NCBI GenBank assembly: GCA_038087015.1
Contig: JASBNA010000028.1
Location: 248,001-312,000, forward strand
Direction of reading: 5' to 3'
DNA length: 64,000 nt
Source: Cerrena zonata
Lineage: Eukaryota; Basidiomycota; Agaricomycetes; Polyporales; Cerrenaceae
Under the pieces are notes generated by a model. It saw only the letters and a program-made list of their open reading frames with translations, did no database searches and was not told where the DNA came from. The translations under genes and the position numbers were made by a program. Below, one piece after another: positions 22,370 through 32,541 of this stretch (the first letter of the stretch is position 1; each line of letters opens with the position of its first letter).

Positions 22370-22782
22370 TAAATGATTGAATCGTGGGAATACTCCTCCT
22401 CTTCCCACAGAATAGTGCTATTACGAAGACAAAAATGGACGAAAAAAAGAAAACCTTAGTAATCATTGCCAAAAATATAACCATGTAACCCCTTGTGTTT
22501 TCAATTTTGCTTTATTGAAACGAGTTAATAGCTACATCCATGGCTGTTATTACTGGAGGCTCATAATATGTAGATTTGCATTTAGAATACAAAAATAAAA
22601 ATCCATAGAAACCGAAAAAAAAAAAAAGAAAGAAAGAAAGAAAGAAAAGGTCTTTCCTTGAATTGTGCAGTATCAATGGCCCCATACCGGGAAAAGTAAT
22701 GGTTATTCGAAGGGCATTTGCTAAAAAAGCAAAAACAACTTGGGGGCCATTCACATATTTTGAACCCCAATATTTGTATTTT

Positions 22783-22848
22783 GGTCTTAGCTTTTTCTGG
22801 AGACCAGGTATTGCTTTGAGGTTAGGCTGCAATACCAAGACCATGGTC
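22783..22848. repeat. Nested inverted repeats
   Basis: GGTCTT (22783-22788) pairs with AAGACC (22837-22842). Inside it, GGTATTGC (22807-22814) pairs perfectly with GCAATACC (22829-22836). The palindrome GACCATGGTC follows at 22839-22848. A stacked stem of 14 bp with an internal bulge is possible in RNA. Confidence 0.7.
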
Positions 22849-24908
22849 GAAAACCGTTTTGTGTCTACTCAGTTCAATCAAGTCTTTTGGGAGGTTCAGG
22901 TTCAACTTGCTACTACCAAATTGCTAGTAATACTCCCGGCATATCCCCCTCCATACTACTTTTCCTTGAAAAAGGTAAATATACATCATTACTTTTCTAT
23001 AAATAGTTTAAATCTACTTATTTTATTAATCTCTACTGGAAAGGGGGTCGAGCAGAAATCGGGTTACGGGCTCATTTACCAGTCCTTCTCTACTAGAATC
23101 CCTTTCCCAACTATTCCTGTTATATCCTGTTATTTTTCTTTCTTCCCTGCTTAGTGCTGTGCTTAGGGTTGTCATCCAGAGGCAATGCTAACGCTGGGTC
23201 CTCTACCCTTCCAGCACCGTCAGGAAGCATTGAGTCTTTTGACAGCTTGGGTGCCTGCAAGAATTTATTAAGAGCAGCAAAAAGCGGTTTTGCACTTTTG
23301 CATTTTGCATTTTGCATTTTGCACTTTTTTTTTTTTTGTTTTGTTAGTACACCGCTTATGTAAGCGGCAATGGGGTTTGTTGCTGGAACTCGGCTTGTGC
23401 CAGTGACCAGAGTTCGTGAATGGTTGGGCTATAAAGAATCTGTATAGAATACATTGTGGCATGCACAACTGATTGTTGTTTGATCATGTTCACTCGAGAG
23501 CTACTTGAAGTTTGTTGACAAAAGGTTATTTTAAATAATGATGTAAAAATATCGTTGATTGTGAAAATATCTTTAAAGTAGCCTATCAACCCCTTAAATT
23601 TCATCAGATTCATGTATTTCATATACCCGATTGGGACAGGCTACGTTCAACCGGGGTTGAACACCGGTTTTGTTCCGAGCCTTGCGGTACACCAACTCAA
23701 CATGCTCTGGTCTGCTGGCTCAATTACTTTATGGGTTTACTGTCTACGCTCATACTGAGTTCTAGATTAGCAGTTTTTTTGCACCAAGAGTGTTTGTAGA
23801 CAGAATCTCGGAGTAGTGTATTGTTGGAAGATTTCGGTTATTCAATCCATAGTTTTGGGAAGCAGGTGCTTTGTTTGACAAAGCATGAAACAAAGTTTGA
23901 AATTCGAAGGGTCTAGTGGTTGCTTTAACAACTTAAGCTTTGCGTATTGTTTATTGTAGGAAAAGTGTCATTTTGTTGGTATTTTGTCAATTTTGAAGTT
24001 TTTTTGGAAAAAAATTGTTAGAAAATTCCTCTTTATTTGGGTTTTTCCAAAAAAACAGTTTTTCCGTTGTATTGAAACTATCCCAGTTTTAACCTTTTCC
24101 CAATTTGATAGAGGTTTTGGGCGTCATTGTCCAACGTTGGGTTAACGGACTCGTAGAGTTGTATCTTACATTGCACATACTAGGCATGGTAAAAGGTAAA
24201 CAAACATGAAAATGATTGCAAAATTACTAATACATACATCTACACCAATAACCAAGTCTTATGCTTATCTAAATTGTGCTGTAATTCAGTAGCCCTTCAC
24301 CCCAAAAGGAACGAGTTACTAAGTCTCCCAAGCTCAAATATAAAAAAAGGAAAATAGTCTAACAAACTTTGGGTGAAACTATGACATGATTCGATGAGTT
24401 TCAGTAAAACGGAAGTAAGCTTTACTAGAACGAGTTGTTTTAGAAACGTAGCAACGAGACGCCAAAGGGTAATTGAGTAGTAGAACCAATTCAAAAAAGC
24501 TCTACCGGCACAATGATATGCCTACCAGCTATGTCATTAATTGAAAGGTTGCAAAAGAGCATGCTGTGTCAGTCGTAGATTTCAATAACCCCAAAGAGAA
24601 AAGTATGTATATGATTCGTGTAAAACTACCTTAACAACATTCATTAAGAGAATTTCCCAATTTGAGTAGAGAGCATTTAAGGTGGAATTAACAAATTGCA
24701 CATTTTTGAAATAAAAATTTCTTGCAACAACACCGAGTATTCGCATAAATTTAAGTGTTTGCATATAAAGTAGTCCCTAAGAGCTCAATAAAGCACTAAT
24801 AATTAGTGAAATATCCCCTTTAAAAGGCCAAAAATAAATTTTTAAGAATTTTCCCCAATAGAGTAAATATCTACATATAAAAGCAGAAGCCGATTTTGTC
24901 AAGCTTCG

Positions 24909-25005
24909 TTCCTCATGGCCCAATGGTCAAGGCGTCTGGCTACGATATCGTAACCACTTCTCGGTTGGAACCAGAAGATTCCAGGTTCGACTCCTGGTGG
25001 GGAAG
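24909..25005 (+). tRNA. tRNA-Arg (ACG) with intron
   Basis: The acceptor TTCCTCA pairs with TGGGGAA, and the D arm is GCCCAATGGTCAAGGC. The anticodon stem TCTGG/CCAGA encloses loop CTACGAA (anticodon ACG), and the T arm is CCAGG TTCGACT CCTGG. A 24-base insertion at 24946-24969 sits one base 3' of the anticodon, the canonical intron position. Its start can re-pair with the anticodon region (CTACGATATCGTA). A T-rich terminator follows. Confidence 0.9.
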
Positions 25006-25116
25006 CTTATTTTTTGCATTTTTTTTATTTTGATCGCTTACAAAACTAAATATATCATATATGGCTATTAAATTACACATAAAAACTCATAAATACATCT
25101 AAAAAATATAAAAAAC

Positions 25117-26316
25117 CTATAGTGGTAAATCAACAATATCAGCTAAAAATTTTCCAGCTAAATCTAAAGAAAATTTATCACTGAAATCAAGGTGTTCATC
25201 ATGACCTCTCTCACCCACAAAGTCCCAACTCTCTATGTAAAACAATTCGTCATGGGTTCCACCTTTTTGTAAATGGTGATTAATTCCATTACTATCGCCA
25301 TTTGTAATATCAATCCATTTTTCAATTCCATCTCTCAAAACTTCTCGTTCACCATAGATAACTAAATTTCTTCTTTGATCAAGTAATGGACTAACTTGAT
25401 CCCATTGTTTAAAAGAAGTATTGGTAAAACTAACAAAGTTATTGACCTCTTCTCGAGACAAATCACCCAAATACCATTCCCCCATTGTGATGTCTTGAGC
25501 ACCTAAGTCTCCCGTAGTATCAACTCCACTTTTCAGAGGTAATTCCGGTTTAGTTACTGGCTCAACCCATGGACTAATCAAAATAAGTGATTTCGGTTGA
25601 GGATAGCTTTCTAATGCAGTCCAATCAAAGCTTGTAAAATGATTTGGTTGAAATTTTGAAAAATGTTCTTTTGCCTCTTGAGGATATGAGATTATTCTAT
25701 TAATGGCTAATGCTAAATTCCCCCCTGCTGAATCGCCAATTATGCTTAAATTGGTATATCCTTGCTTAAGCAAATCCCTGTAGCATTCACATCCTTCTTC
25801 AATTTGAGTTGGATATCTTTTATCATTACAAGTAAGCGAATAATCAACCACCACTATAGATATTTTACTTCGATGAGATTCTGGAATAGCGTGATATAAT
25901 GCAAGTATCCCCATGAATTGAGTCTCAAACATATTAAGACTGAACCCACCTCCATGGAAGAAAATCAAAACGTCTTCTTTATTCAGACCCTCGATTTCAT
26001 TTTGAACCAACCAATAGCTATTTCCATTGATTTGTTTCCCAAAATTATTCAACTTTGGTCTGGTGACCATAGGATGATTTCTAAAGTAGTCGAAAACAGT
26101 TGTCACTGGACGATATACAAACGTCTTCACATCTTCATTCGAATAAGTCCCCGATAAATGATATAGCACCGAAATGTAAAGGTTTTTCCGAAGAGAATTT
26201 TTGAATTCGCTATCAGTACGGGAATAAATCGTTCCGATAGTATAAAATTGAGCTATAGTTCGTACAACTACCCACGGGGTAGCCAATGCTTGCAAGAGAA
26301 ATCTGAAACTTATCAT
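25117..26316 (-). CDS. SAY1: Alpha/beta hydrolase, steryl deacetylase (Say1)-like
   Basis: Hormone-sensitive-lipase-type esterase of about 399 residues. The oxyanion motif HGGG occurs in FFHGGGFS, the nucleophile serine in GDSAGG, an acidic residue in the IYGEREVLRDG segment and the catalytic His in GGTHDEL. A hydrophobic N-terminal stretch suggests anchoring in the ER membrane, as for yeast Say1, which deacetylates sterol acetates and certain foreign steroids. The start is the ATG at 26316; an in-frame TTG lies six codons upstream. The family is broad, so the substrate is inferred only. Confidence 0.72.
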   Translation of the reverse strand: MISFRFLLQALATPWVVVRTIAQFYTIGTIYSRTDSEFKNSLRKNLYISVLYHLSGTYSNEDVKTFVYRPVTTVFDYFRNHPMVTRPKLNNFGKQINGNSYWLVQNEIEGLNKEDVLIFFHGGGFSLNMFETQFMGILALYHAIPESHRSKISIVVVDYSLTCNDKRYPTQIEEGCECYRDLLKQGYTNLSIIGDSAGGNLALAINRIISYPQEAKEHFSKFQPNHFTSFDWTALESYPQPKSLILISPWVEPVTKPELPLKSGVDTTGDLGAQDITMGEWYLGDLSREEVNNFVSFTNTSFKQWDQVSPLLDQRRNLVIYGEREVLRDGIEKWIDITNGDSNGINHHLQKGGTHDELFYIESWDFVGERGHDEHLDFSDKFSLDLAGKFLADIVDLPL

Positions 26317-26723
26317 GACGCTTGCAAATCCCAATCAATTGGGTAAATTCCTTCTCGTTTGAATGAATGGAAAACTTACTGGTTCGAAGAAAAATTAGTC
26401 CTTACTATGAGAAGAAAAAAAACAGGCTAAAGGCCCCTTTATAATTAGAAAAAAAAACAGGATAGAGGCCCCCTTATGATAAGTCCGATTATTAACTGGC
26501 CGAGGCTTTCAAGGACAAGCTAACATGTTGAACAACCAATGAAAAATTTGACAATAAACAATCATTTGTTGGATCGAGAATTTTGTTGAAAATATCGAAG
26601 CGATTACTATTGTTCCCTGTCTTTAACGTGCAGAATTACGAGAGACTCGAAGAGTTTTAGGGATTTACAGGTTGAGCTTTAATTCTACTTTCATTAACTA
26701 TTATACATATACATGCAAAAAGA
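26317..26723. other. Intergenic region with a tandem duplication
   Basis: Upstream of the SAY1-like gene and downstream of MPP10. It holds a roughly 34-bp imperfect tandem duplication at 26413-26445 and 26447-26480 (A-run, ACAGG, then AGGCCCC). Nothing else was recognised. Confidence 0.6.
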
Positions 26724-28610
26724 TTACAACTTGAAGTTGCTTGAGTTTTGAGGAAGTTGCGATTTTCTCACATTACCTTTAACATCCCTCATTTCACCCT
26801 TTTTACCAATAACAGTAACATTTTTAGCTTTAGATAAGGTATCAATGACTTGACCGACTTTTTGTCTCTTATGGTCTCCACCATTATTGGCATCTTGTTT
26901 TTGTTGTTGTTCTTGTAAATCACGTTTTTCATTGAAATGTTTAGACTTCTTTCTTTTAGCAGATCTTCTTAATCTTTGTTTATCGTCTCTGGATAATTCA
27001 TCTTTAGAATAACTTAAACCAGATTTTAATTGAACTTCGGATCTACCATTAGCACCATCAGCTTGTGGTTTTTCATCACCAATCTTATAAATTTCTTGTG
27101 GAGCCAAAGTAGTTTCACTTGAAACATGCGTAGGTTGAGCATCTTCCATATTAATTGAGGCTGCTGCAGTGGTGTCAGTAACTTTGATATCGATATTTCT
27201 AAATTGATGTGGTTTTGGTACAAAATGTGCTGATGTTAATGCATCTAAATGATGATTAACTTTACCGAAAAGTTCACTAATTTCGTCATGTTGCTCTTTA
27301 ACTTGTTCATTGACTTCAATTTGTTGTGAATCTATATTATTATAATCATCTTCATATTGCTCAGCTAATGATTTGGTCAGTTTTTGGTCACTTAATTCAA
27401 ATTTGGTTTTATTATGAAACTTAGAAACATCAGATATCACTCTTTTCGGTAAATCATCAAATTCTTCATTTTTAATACGACGTCTAATCAAATCTTCTAT
27501 ACTTTCAGTAACTTCATCAGTAATAACTGGTACTGGTTTTGATGTTCTATCAAATTCTAAATTATTTGATTCTGGATCATCTAGTAATGAATCAACAGGT
27601 CTATCTTTACTAGATATTTCACCCTTCATGGTCCATTTTTTGTCAGCAACCAATTCTGCTTCTAGATTGGCAATTTCAGCTTGAATTTGTTGTTGTTGCT
27701 TTTCAAATGATGACATTTGGTCTTCACGCTTACCTTTAACTTGTTCCTCTGCATCTATTTCATCTTCGTCAGCGAATAAATCATTCATTGCAGACCCAAC
27801 GGCATTATCATACTCTTTTTCATCGAGTTTATCATCCTCCAAATATTCATCTTCACTGTCTTCAGTTTTCGATGATTTGTCAGTTTTATCAGAGGTCTTT
27901 TGTCCTGGCTTGGAGAAAAAGTCTCCATAGTATGCCATATCTTCATCTTCTTCATCTTCGTCACTCAAACTATCGAAATAGTCTATTTGTTCGTCACCCT
28001 CTGGATCATCATTCTCCATATCATCTAATTGTAACGATTGTTTGTTAAAGGAATCAATGTCGAAAAATTCATCATTCAAGCCAAAGACATCTTTGACTGG
28101 TTCACTAGTTTCTCACTATCCGATGGTACATTTGTTTCTGTGTCCGACTCTTGTTCTCATCTTCTTCATCATCATCATCTTTCTGAACTTTTTCATCTTC
28201 AGTAAAACCGTCAAATTCTTCTTCCCCGTTTAAAGTCTGGGCATCAGAATCCTCTTTTCTTCTTCTGCCTCTTCTGACTGTGCACTTTCTTCGACGTCCT
28301 CGTCTTCGTCATCACTTACATGTTGGCTGAACTTGGCCTTTAATTCGGGTATCTTAGTGAATAATAATGACTCCGAAACCCCTTCGAAAATCATATTGGC
28401 TTGTCCAAAAACTTGAGTGGCATCCAAGCCATCCACATAGATCTCATCTAGACTGAATGATCTTTTGCCAAAGGATCTAATAGACTTTTCACTATGCTGT
28501 TGAATTCATTCTCCTTGTCTGATTTATTACTGTATTCGAATATTCTTTCAGGGCTCTTTCGATAACTTTTGCAAAGCCGTTTCCACAGCACTCTTAGATT
28601 TACTTCCCAT
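26724..28610 (-). CDS. MPP10: U3 snoRNP protein Mpp10, 5' part broken by about five apparent frameshifts
   Basis: Component of the small-subunit processome needed for 18S rRNA processing in the nucleolus. The intact frame from 28079 down encodes NDEFFDIDSF, SSFEKQQQQI, LEFDRTSKPVPVITDEVTES, LIRRRI, SAHFVPKP, LAPQEIY and the NSSNFKL end, all Mpp10 landmarks. Upstream pieces in shifting frames supply the rest, including ATG at 28610 (MGSKSKSAVETALQKL), SIVKSLLDPLAKDHS, and YVDGLDATQVFGQ. Joining them needs one-base changes near 28552, 28452, 28256, 28151 and 28110. Several of these sit in A or T runs. The joined length would be about 625 residues (yeast 593). An overlap region of this density suggests consensus error, but a damaged allele is possible. 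Confidence 0.93.
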
Positions 28611-28819
28611 TCCGAATATTCTGTAAAGCTTTGTCAATAGGCGGATTAATCGTTTATCGAAGATGAGACTCTTCAAAAGCGTAGGAAAAAAAATTAAAAA
28701 AAATTAGAGCGATGATGTAGTTTTGTGTGCAGGCACAGTACTTTTGATTTTTTTTTTTTTTTTTCTTAATGATTTTTGACTTTTTGAAAAATCAATTGAA
28801 TTGAAAGAGTTACAAGTCG

Positions 28820-29572
28820 ATGATAACCTTGAACACCGGAGCTGGGAATGCTTTCAGAACCGTTTTAAAGGTTTCACCTATACGGCATAAATCGAGCTCT
28901 TCCACAAGGTGGTTGAGTCGACAGAAAACAGATATTTATACTAAACAGTCCAAGAATGAACATTTTCGATCCAGAGCAGCTTATAAATTGATCGAAATCA
29001 ACGACAAGTTCAGACTATTAAATAAACACTGCAAGAACGTGGTAGATCTCGGGTTTGCACCAGGAGCATGGACCCAGGTTGCGGTGGCAGAATTAATCAA
29101 AAAACGCAAGCAAAAGGCAAAAATCTTGGGTGTTGATTTAATTAATTGTACTCCTCCCGAGGGAAGTCATTTTATTCAAGGTGATATACTATCCAAAAAG
29201 ACGCATGGTGAAATTATTGATTTTTTCAATGAAACCGACTCACATAATGAGAAGCCAGTCGATCTTGTTTTAAGTGACATGATGGCTAATACTAGTGGGA
29301 TTAAAGATAATGATCATTATGCTAGTATGGATTTATGCGATGGGGTGCTTATATTGACATGTCTGGTATTGAAGAAAAACGGGAACTTGGCAATGAAGTT
29401 TTATACTGGTAAGGAGGACGGAATACTAAAACTGCGGTTGCAAAAAATCTTTAAAAAAGTCTACATAATGAAGCCAGAGGCTTGCCGACAAGAACTGAGA
29501 GAACTGTATTTTGTTTGTCTTAAGAAAAAAACGGATGACATTACAATTGAAGAAGTCTTCAATAATGAGTGA
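28820..29572 (+). CDS. MRM2: Mitochondrial rRNA 2'-O-methyltransferase Mrm2
   Basis: FtsJ/RrmJ-type enzyme that methylates a uridine in the mitochondrial large rRNA. The 250-residue product begins with a basic, Ser-rich presumed mitochondrial presequence. It contains SRAAYKL (catalytic K56), the SAM loop DLGFAPGAWTQ, LSDMMANTSG (D153), LAMKFYTG (K193) and the C-terminal Glu at 228, completing the K-D-K-E tetrad. Two CTG codons in the C-terminal motif (29495 and 29504) fit serine, at least for the first, where the family has SxE-x-Y. Its 3' end is 9 bases from that of the convergent oxygenase gene. Confidence 0.93.
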   Translation: MITLNTGAGNAFRTVLKVSPIRHKSSSSTRWLSRQKTDIYTKQSKNEHFRSRAAYKLIEINDKFRLLNKHCKNVVDLGFAPGAWTQVAVAELIKKRKQKAKILGVDLINCTPPEGSHFIQGDILSKKTHGEIIDFFNETDSHNEKPVDLVLSDMMANTSGIKDNDHYASMDLCDGVLILTCLVLKKNGNLAMKFYTGKEDGILKLRLQKIFKKVYIMKPEACRQELRELYFVCLKKKTDDITIEEVFNNE

Positions 29573-29581
29573 ACTATGGAC

Positions 29582-30845
29582 TTAATTATTGATTTCAATA
29601 ATCTTATACTTTTTCTTCGCTTCTTCAAGAGAAAAATTTGCTTCAGCTTGATGCCATCGTTCATGTAATCGTCCATAAAGTAAGACTAAATTAGGTTCAT
29701 CCCCTTGACTATCATTGACTTCTTTCTTCCCGAAAAGTCTACCCTTTTCATCATCCCATTTAGCAAAATCGATTTTTTCCCATTCCTTAGGCTTTACAAA
29801 CCCTAATCTTTTTAATTTAGGACTATTTAAAGGCTCTGGATCTAAAACGGCCGGATATTTAGGGTCACAGAAATAAATAATCACCAATCGCTTGAATTGT
29901 CTTTGATCATCTGGAGGCGCAACTACCCTGTGAATAGAACTCTTAAAATATCCCCCAGTGATAAACTCTGTTGCATCTCCGGCATTAACAATCAATGAAT
30001 TCTTCTTATGCCCCACATATTTGAATTCCCCAGTATAATAATCTCTGATTTGTAAAGATAAAATCGGTTGTGATGTAATGAAAGTAAAACCAGTCCCATC
30101 TGAATGTCCACGTAAAACTTGTTTATCAACTTTAGCCTCATCTTCTGGCTTCATTTCATGATACATCATAAACCTTCCAAATCCGTGTCCTGAATTAACG
30201 TAATCTTCAGGTATAACCTTATAATAATTTTCCCATAAGTAACCTTCAGGTATTTCCAAAACAATGTCACATAAAATTGTAACTTTTCTTAAAATATCCA
30301 AATGTAGTTTTTTGAAATATTCAGAAATTTCCGGTAAGTATTCCTTCACGACTTCTGGATAATTCTTGTCTTCATCGAAAAATTTAGACTGTAACATATC
30401 CCGGAAATTGTAATGCTCAATGGAATCTCTAACACCATTCTTCATTGACCAATATCCTCTTGGTTTGAAACCAGCTCCACGTTCACCACCTAAAGACTTT
30501 GAACGGTCTTCGCTGTCTGAGGTAAGAGCCCCTGCAAGGTGGTTTCTCTTAGTTTCTTCTGGTAGTTCTAAAATCGATTGGGCGATTGAGCGTAAATGGT
30601 CAAACCTTTCAGTATCAATACCATGGTTAATTAAGGAAAAAAAACCCGTAAGTAGAAATTGATTTTTCCAATTTATCAGCCAATTGTTTCCTTGTCTCGA
30701 AATTTTCTGGCCCTTCTTTAAATAAGGACAAGTCAATACTGTCCAATTCAATTGGCTTGATGCCACTCTTCGACGGTGTTGCTTCCTTGAAGGGTCTTAC
30801 GTTGTATTTTTTCTCAATTTCTTCTCTGTTCAATCCGGTAGTCAT
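29582..30845 (-). CDS. 2-oxoglutarate/Fe(II)-dependent oxygenase, one apparent frameshift
   Basis: Isopenicillin-N-synthase-like fold of about 420 residues. The C-terminal core shows the iron-binding HxD in RGHSDGTGF and the distal His in SSIHRVVAP. A downstream Arg in KRLVIIYF would bind the co-substrate. The N-terminal DIOX_N part (STYGFF then LINHGID) is split across two frames. The T8 run near 30641-30648 is one base too long; seven T would give the usual YGFFxLxNHGI. The ATG at 30845 starts the protein. Substrate unknown; such proteins are common in filamentous fungi and some yeasts. Confidence 0.85.
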
Positions 30846-31154
30846 TTTTGATTTTATCTAAGTCAAAATCAATTCCAAATCAGATCACCCTTATTCACAC
30901 ATATATATATCCTCCTTACAATTAGAATAGATGTGGTTTCGTTATCTGACACCACACTTTTTGCAGTAATCTGCCGCAAGCCGAGCCGAAAAATTGAATG
31001 CAAAAAAATCATATTTTGCGCGAACTTTTTTTTGCCTGGTGATACTTAATTTTGCCAACAACTTGTAGTCAAATTTTTGGATTTACCATCAAGAACATTA
31101 AAAAAATGAACATTAAGGCATTTAGTACCATATAACAGATAAATAAAAAAGAAA
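30846..31154. other. Promoter region of the oxygenase gene, no further gene
   Basis: AT-rich with a short TA repeat near 30900 and T runs. No coding signal. Confidence 0.45.
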
Positions 31155-31225
31155 TGCGCAAACCCGGAATCGAACCGGGGGCCCAACGATGGCAACGTTG
31201 GATTTTACCACTAAACCATTTGCGC
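31155..31225 (-). tRNA. tRNA-Gly (GCC)
   Basis: A 71-base minus-strand cloverleaf. The acceptor GCGCAAA pairs with TTTGCGC, and the D arm is TGGTTTAGTGGTAAAA. The anticodon stem CAACG/CGTTG encloses the anticodon GCC, the T arm is CCGGTTCGATTCCGG, and the discriminator is A. No intron. Confidence 0.93.
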
Positions 31226-31245
31226 AGGGAATGGTAAGAAAAGTG

Positions 31246-31317
31246 CTCCGCGACGGGGAATTGAACCCCGGTCTACCATGCGACAAACGGTAATTCTAGC
31301 CACTAAACTATCACGGA
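31246..31317 (-). tRNA. tRNA-Asp (GTC)
   Basis: A 72-base minus-strand tRNA. The acceptor TCCGTGA pairs with TCGCGGA (one wobble). The anticodon loop TTGTCGC carries GTC, the T arm is CGGGGTTCAATTCCCCG, and the discriminator is G. It lies 20 bases from tRNA-Gly on the same strand. Confidence 0.93.
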
Positions 31318-31675
31318 CTCTTACAAAACAAAATTTGAGCCACTTTTTTATTCTGGCGAAGATTTATCTAGCGTTTTGATGTGAACATTCAAAACAGCCG
31401 CTTAAAATGACTTTTAACCAGTTAAATAAAGAAATCTTTGTATTTTTTGGTTGTAAAACGTTTAAACCGGTTGTTTTTATTTAGATTCAGTAGTTTTTCC
31501 GCGAGATATAAGAAAAATACTTTTTATCATTTTTTTGAACACGTCGCCATATCCTTGTCGAACTTAAAGAATTATTCATATAATGAGAACTCTGTGCATT
31601 GCAGCAGTGGTGTAGTATTGCTACAAAAGCGACTTTAGTCTCGCCAAAATTATACATTCTTTCAGCACCGGAAAC
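31318..31675. other. Spacer between tRNA-Asp and solo LTR 3
   Basis: Roughly 360 bases of AT-rich sequence with no supported gene. Confidence 0.45.
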
Positions 31676-32222
31676 CATTGGATTATGTGGGAAGATCAGA
31701 CCTCTATCGACCACATATATCCATACTATACATATAGACATATGTTCCAGTACGGACGACCATAACACACGCAATAAGATATTAGCTAGATACATACTAA
31801 TAACTGATTATGGAGTGGACTAATCTATTATATAGTTTAATCTTTTTGCTGTTATTCAAAGGGAGGAAATAACTTATTACAATTAATACTAATATAACAA
31901 AAGCCAAATATTAAGATGATATAAAATGTATATTACCGAATGAGAAACTCTCCTTGGGAATCACCCATGCTTCTATCCATTTAACCAATAGGAACAGTCA
32001 CGGAGGTCCACGCTCCACGAAGAGTCATAAAAGGAATTCACCACTAAAGTGTAATTACTTACCTATTTATATATATGTACATGTATTACGATATCTGTCC
32101 CGATGACATTTCGCAAAGAATGTTTGTAACATCTTTATTGGACTCCGGCTTTGATGATGTATGGAATCGGTCCTGGCATAAGTCAGGCCCGGACATCATC
32201 GCCAGACCTTCATGGTCTGACA
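31676..32222. mobile_element. Solo LTR, copy 3 of 3 (older, diverged)
   Basis: About 547 bp. It aligns throughout with copies 1 and 2: GATTATGTGGGAAGATCAGACC at the left, CATAACACACGCAAT, TTACAATTAATACTAATATA, TTACCGAATGA and the GGTCTGACA end. It carries many substitutions and no target duplication, so it is older. It begins about 360 bp upstream of the 5' end of tRNA-Asp. Confidence 0.8.
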
Positions 32223-32541
32223 TTAATTACAATGACAAGCAGCCAAAAGATAACACTTATAATTTGTGTTACACCCCAACTAAAGGCTCTTAAATGTCTA
32301 AGTCTACATTAAGTGGATTTATGCTGGTTGCACGTTTTTCCGGTAGTAACTGTCTAGCGAGTAATAATGCATTCACTTCTTGAGCCTTCATGTTTTGAAA
32401 TGTACTCATTAGAATATATGCCAGGCAGAAAAAATATGAAAAGAACGGGTAACAAGATATATCTTAGCTTGATTTGGTAAAAAAAAATAGCTGCAAAAAA
32501 AAAAAACTAACAATAAAAAATGAGGAAGGTTTACAAATAAA

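Larger units (their letters stand above)
22285..24908. other. Gene-poor interval of about 2.6 kb
   Basis: The longest stretch without a supported protein gene. It contains a GAAA microsatellite near 22628-22648, nested inverted repeats at 22783-22848, a CATTTTG tandem repeat near 23293-23322 and an 18-bp palindrome at 23645-23662. A 163-codon open frame from 22663 begins at TTG and has no recognisable domain. The interval could hold a promoter, an unrecognised non-coding RNA or decayed sequence. Confidence 0.5.

Noticed and set aside
22628..22648. GAAA repeats as a possible CRISPR-like or structured array
   Set aside because: Simple microsatellite without spacers; CRISPR arrays are not expected in a yeast nuclear genome.
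22663..23154. 163-codon plus-strand open frame in the gene-poor interval
   Set aside because: Begins at TTG, crosses the inverted-repeat block, and has no recognisable domain or protein-like composition.
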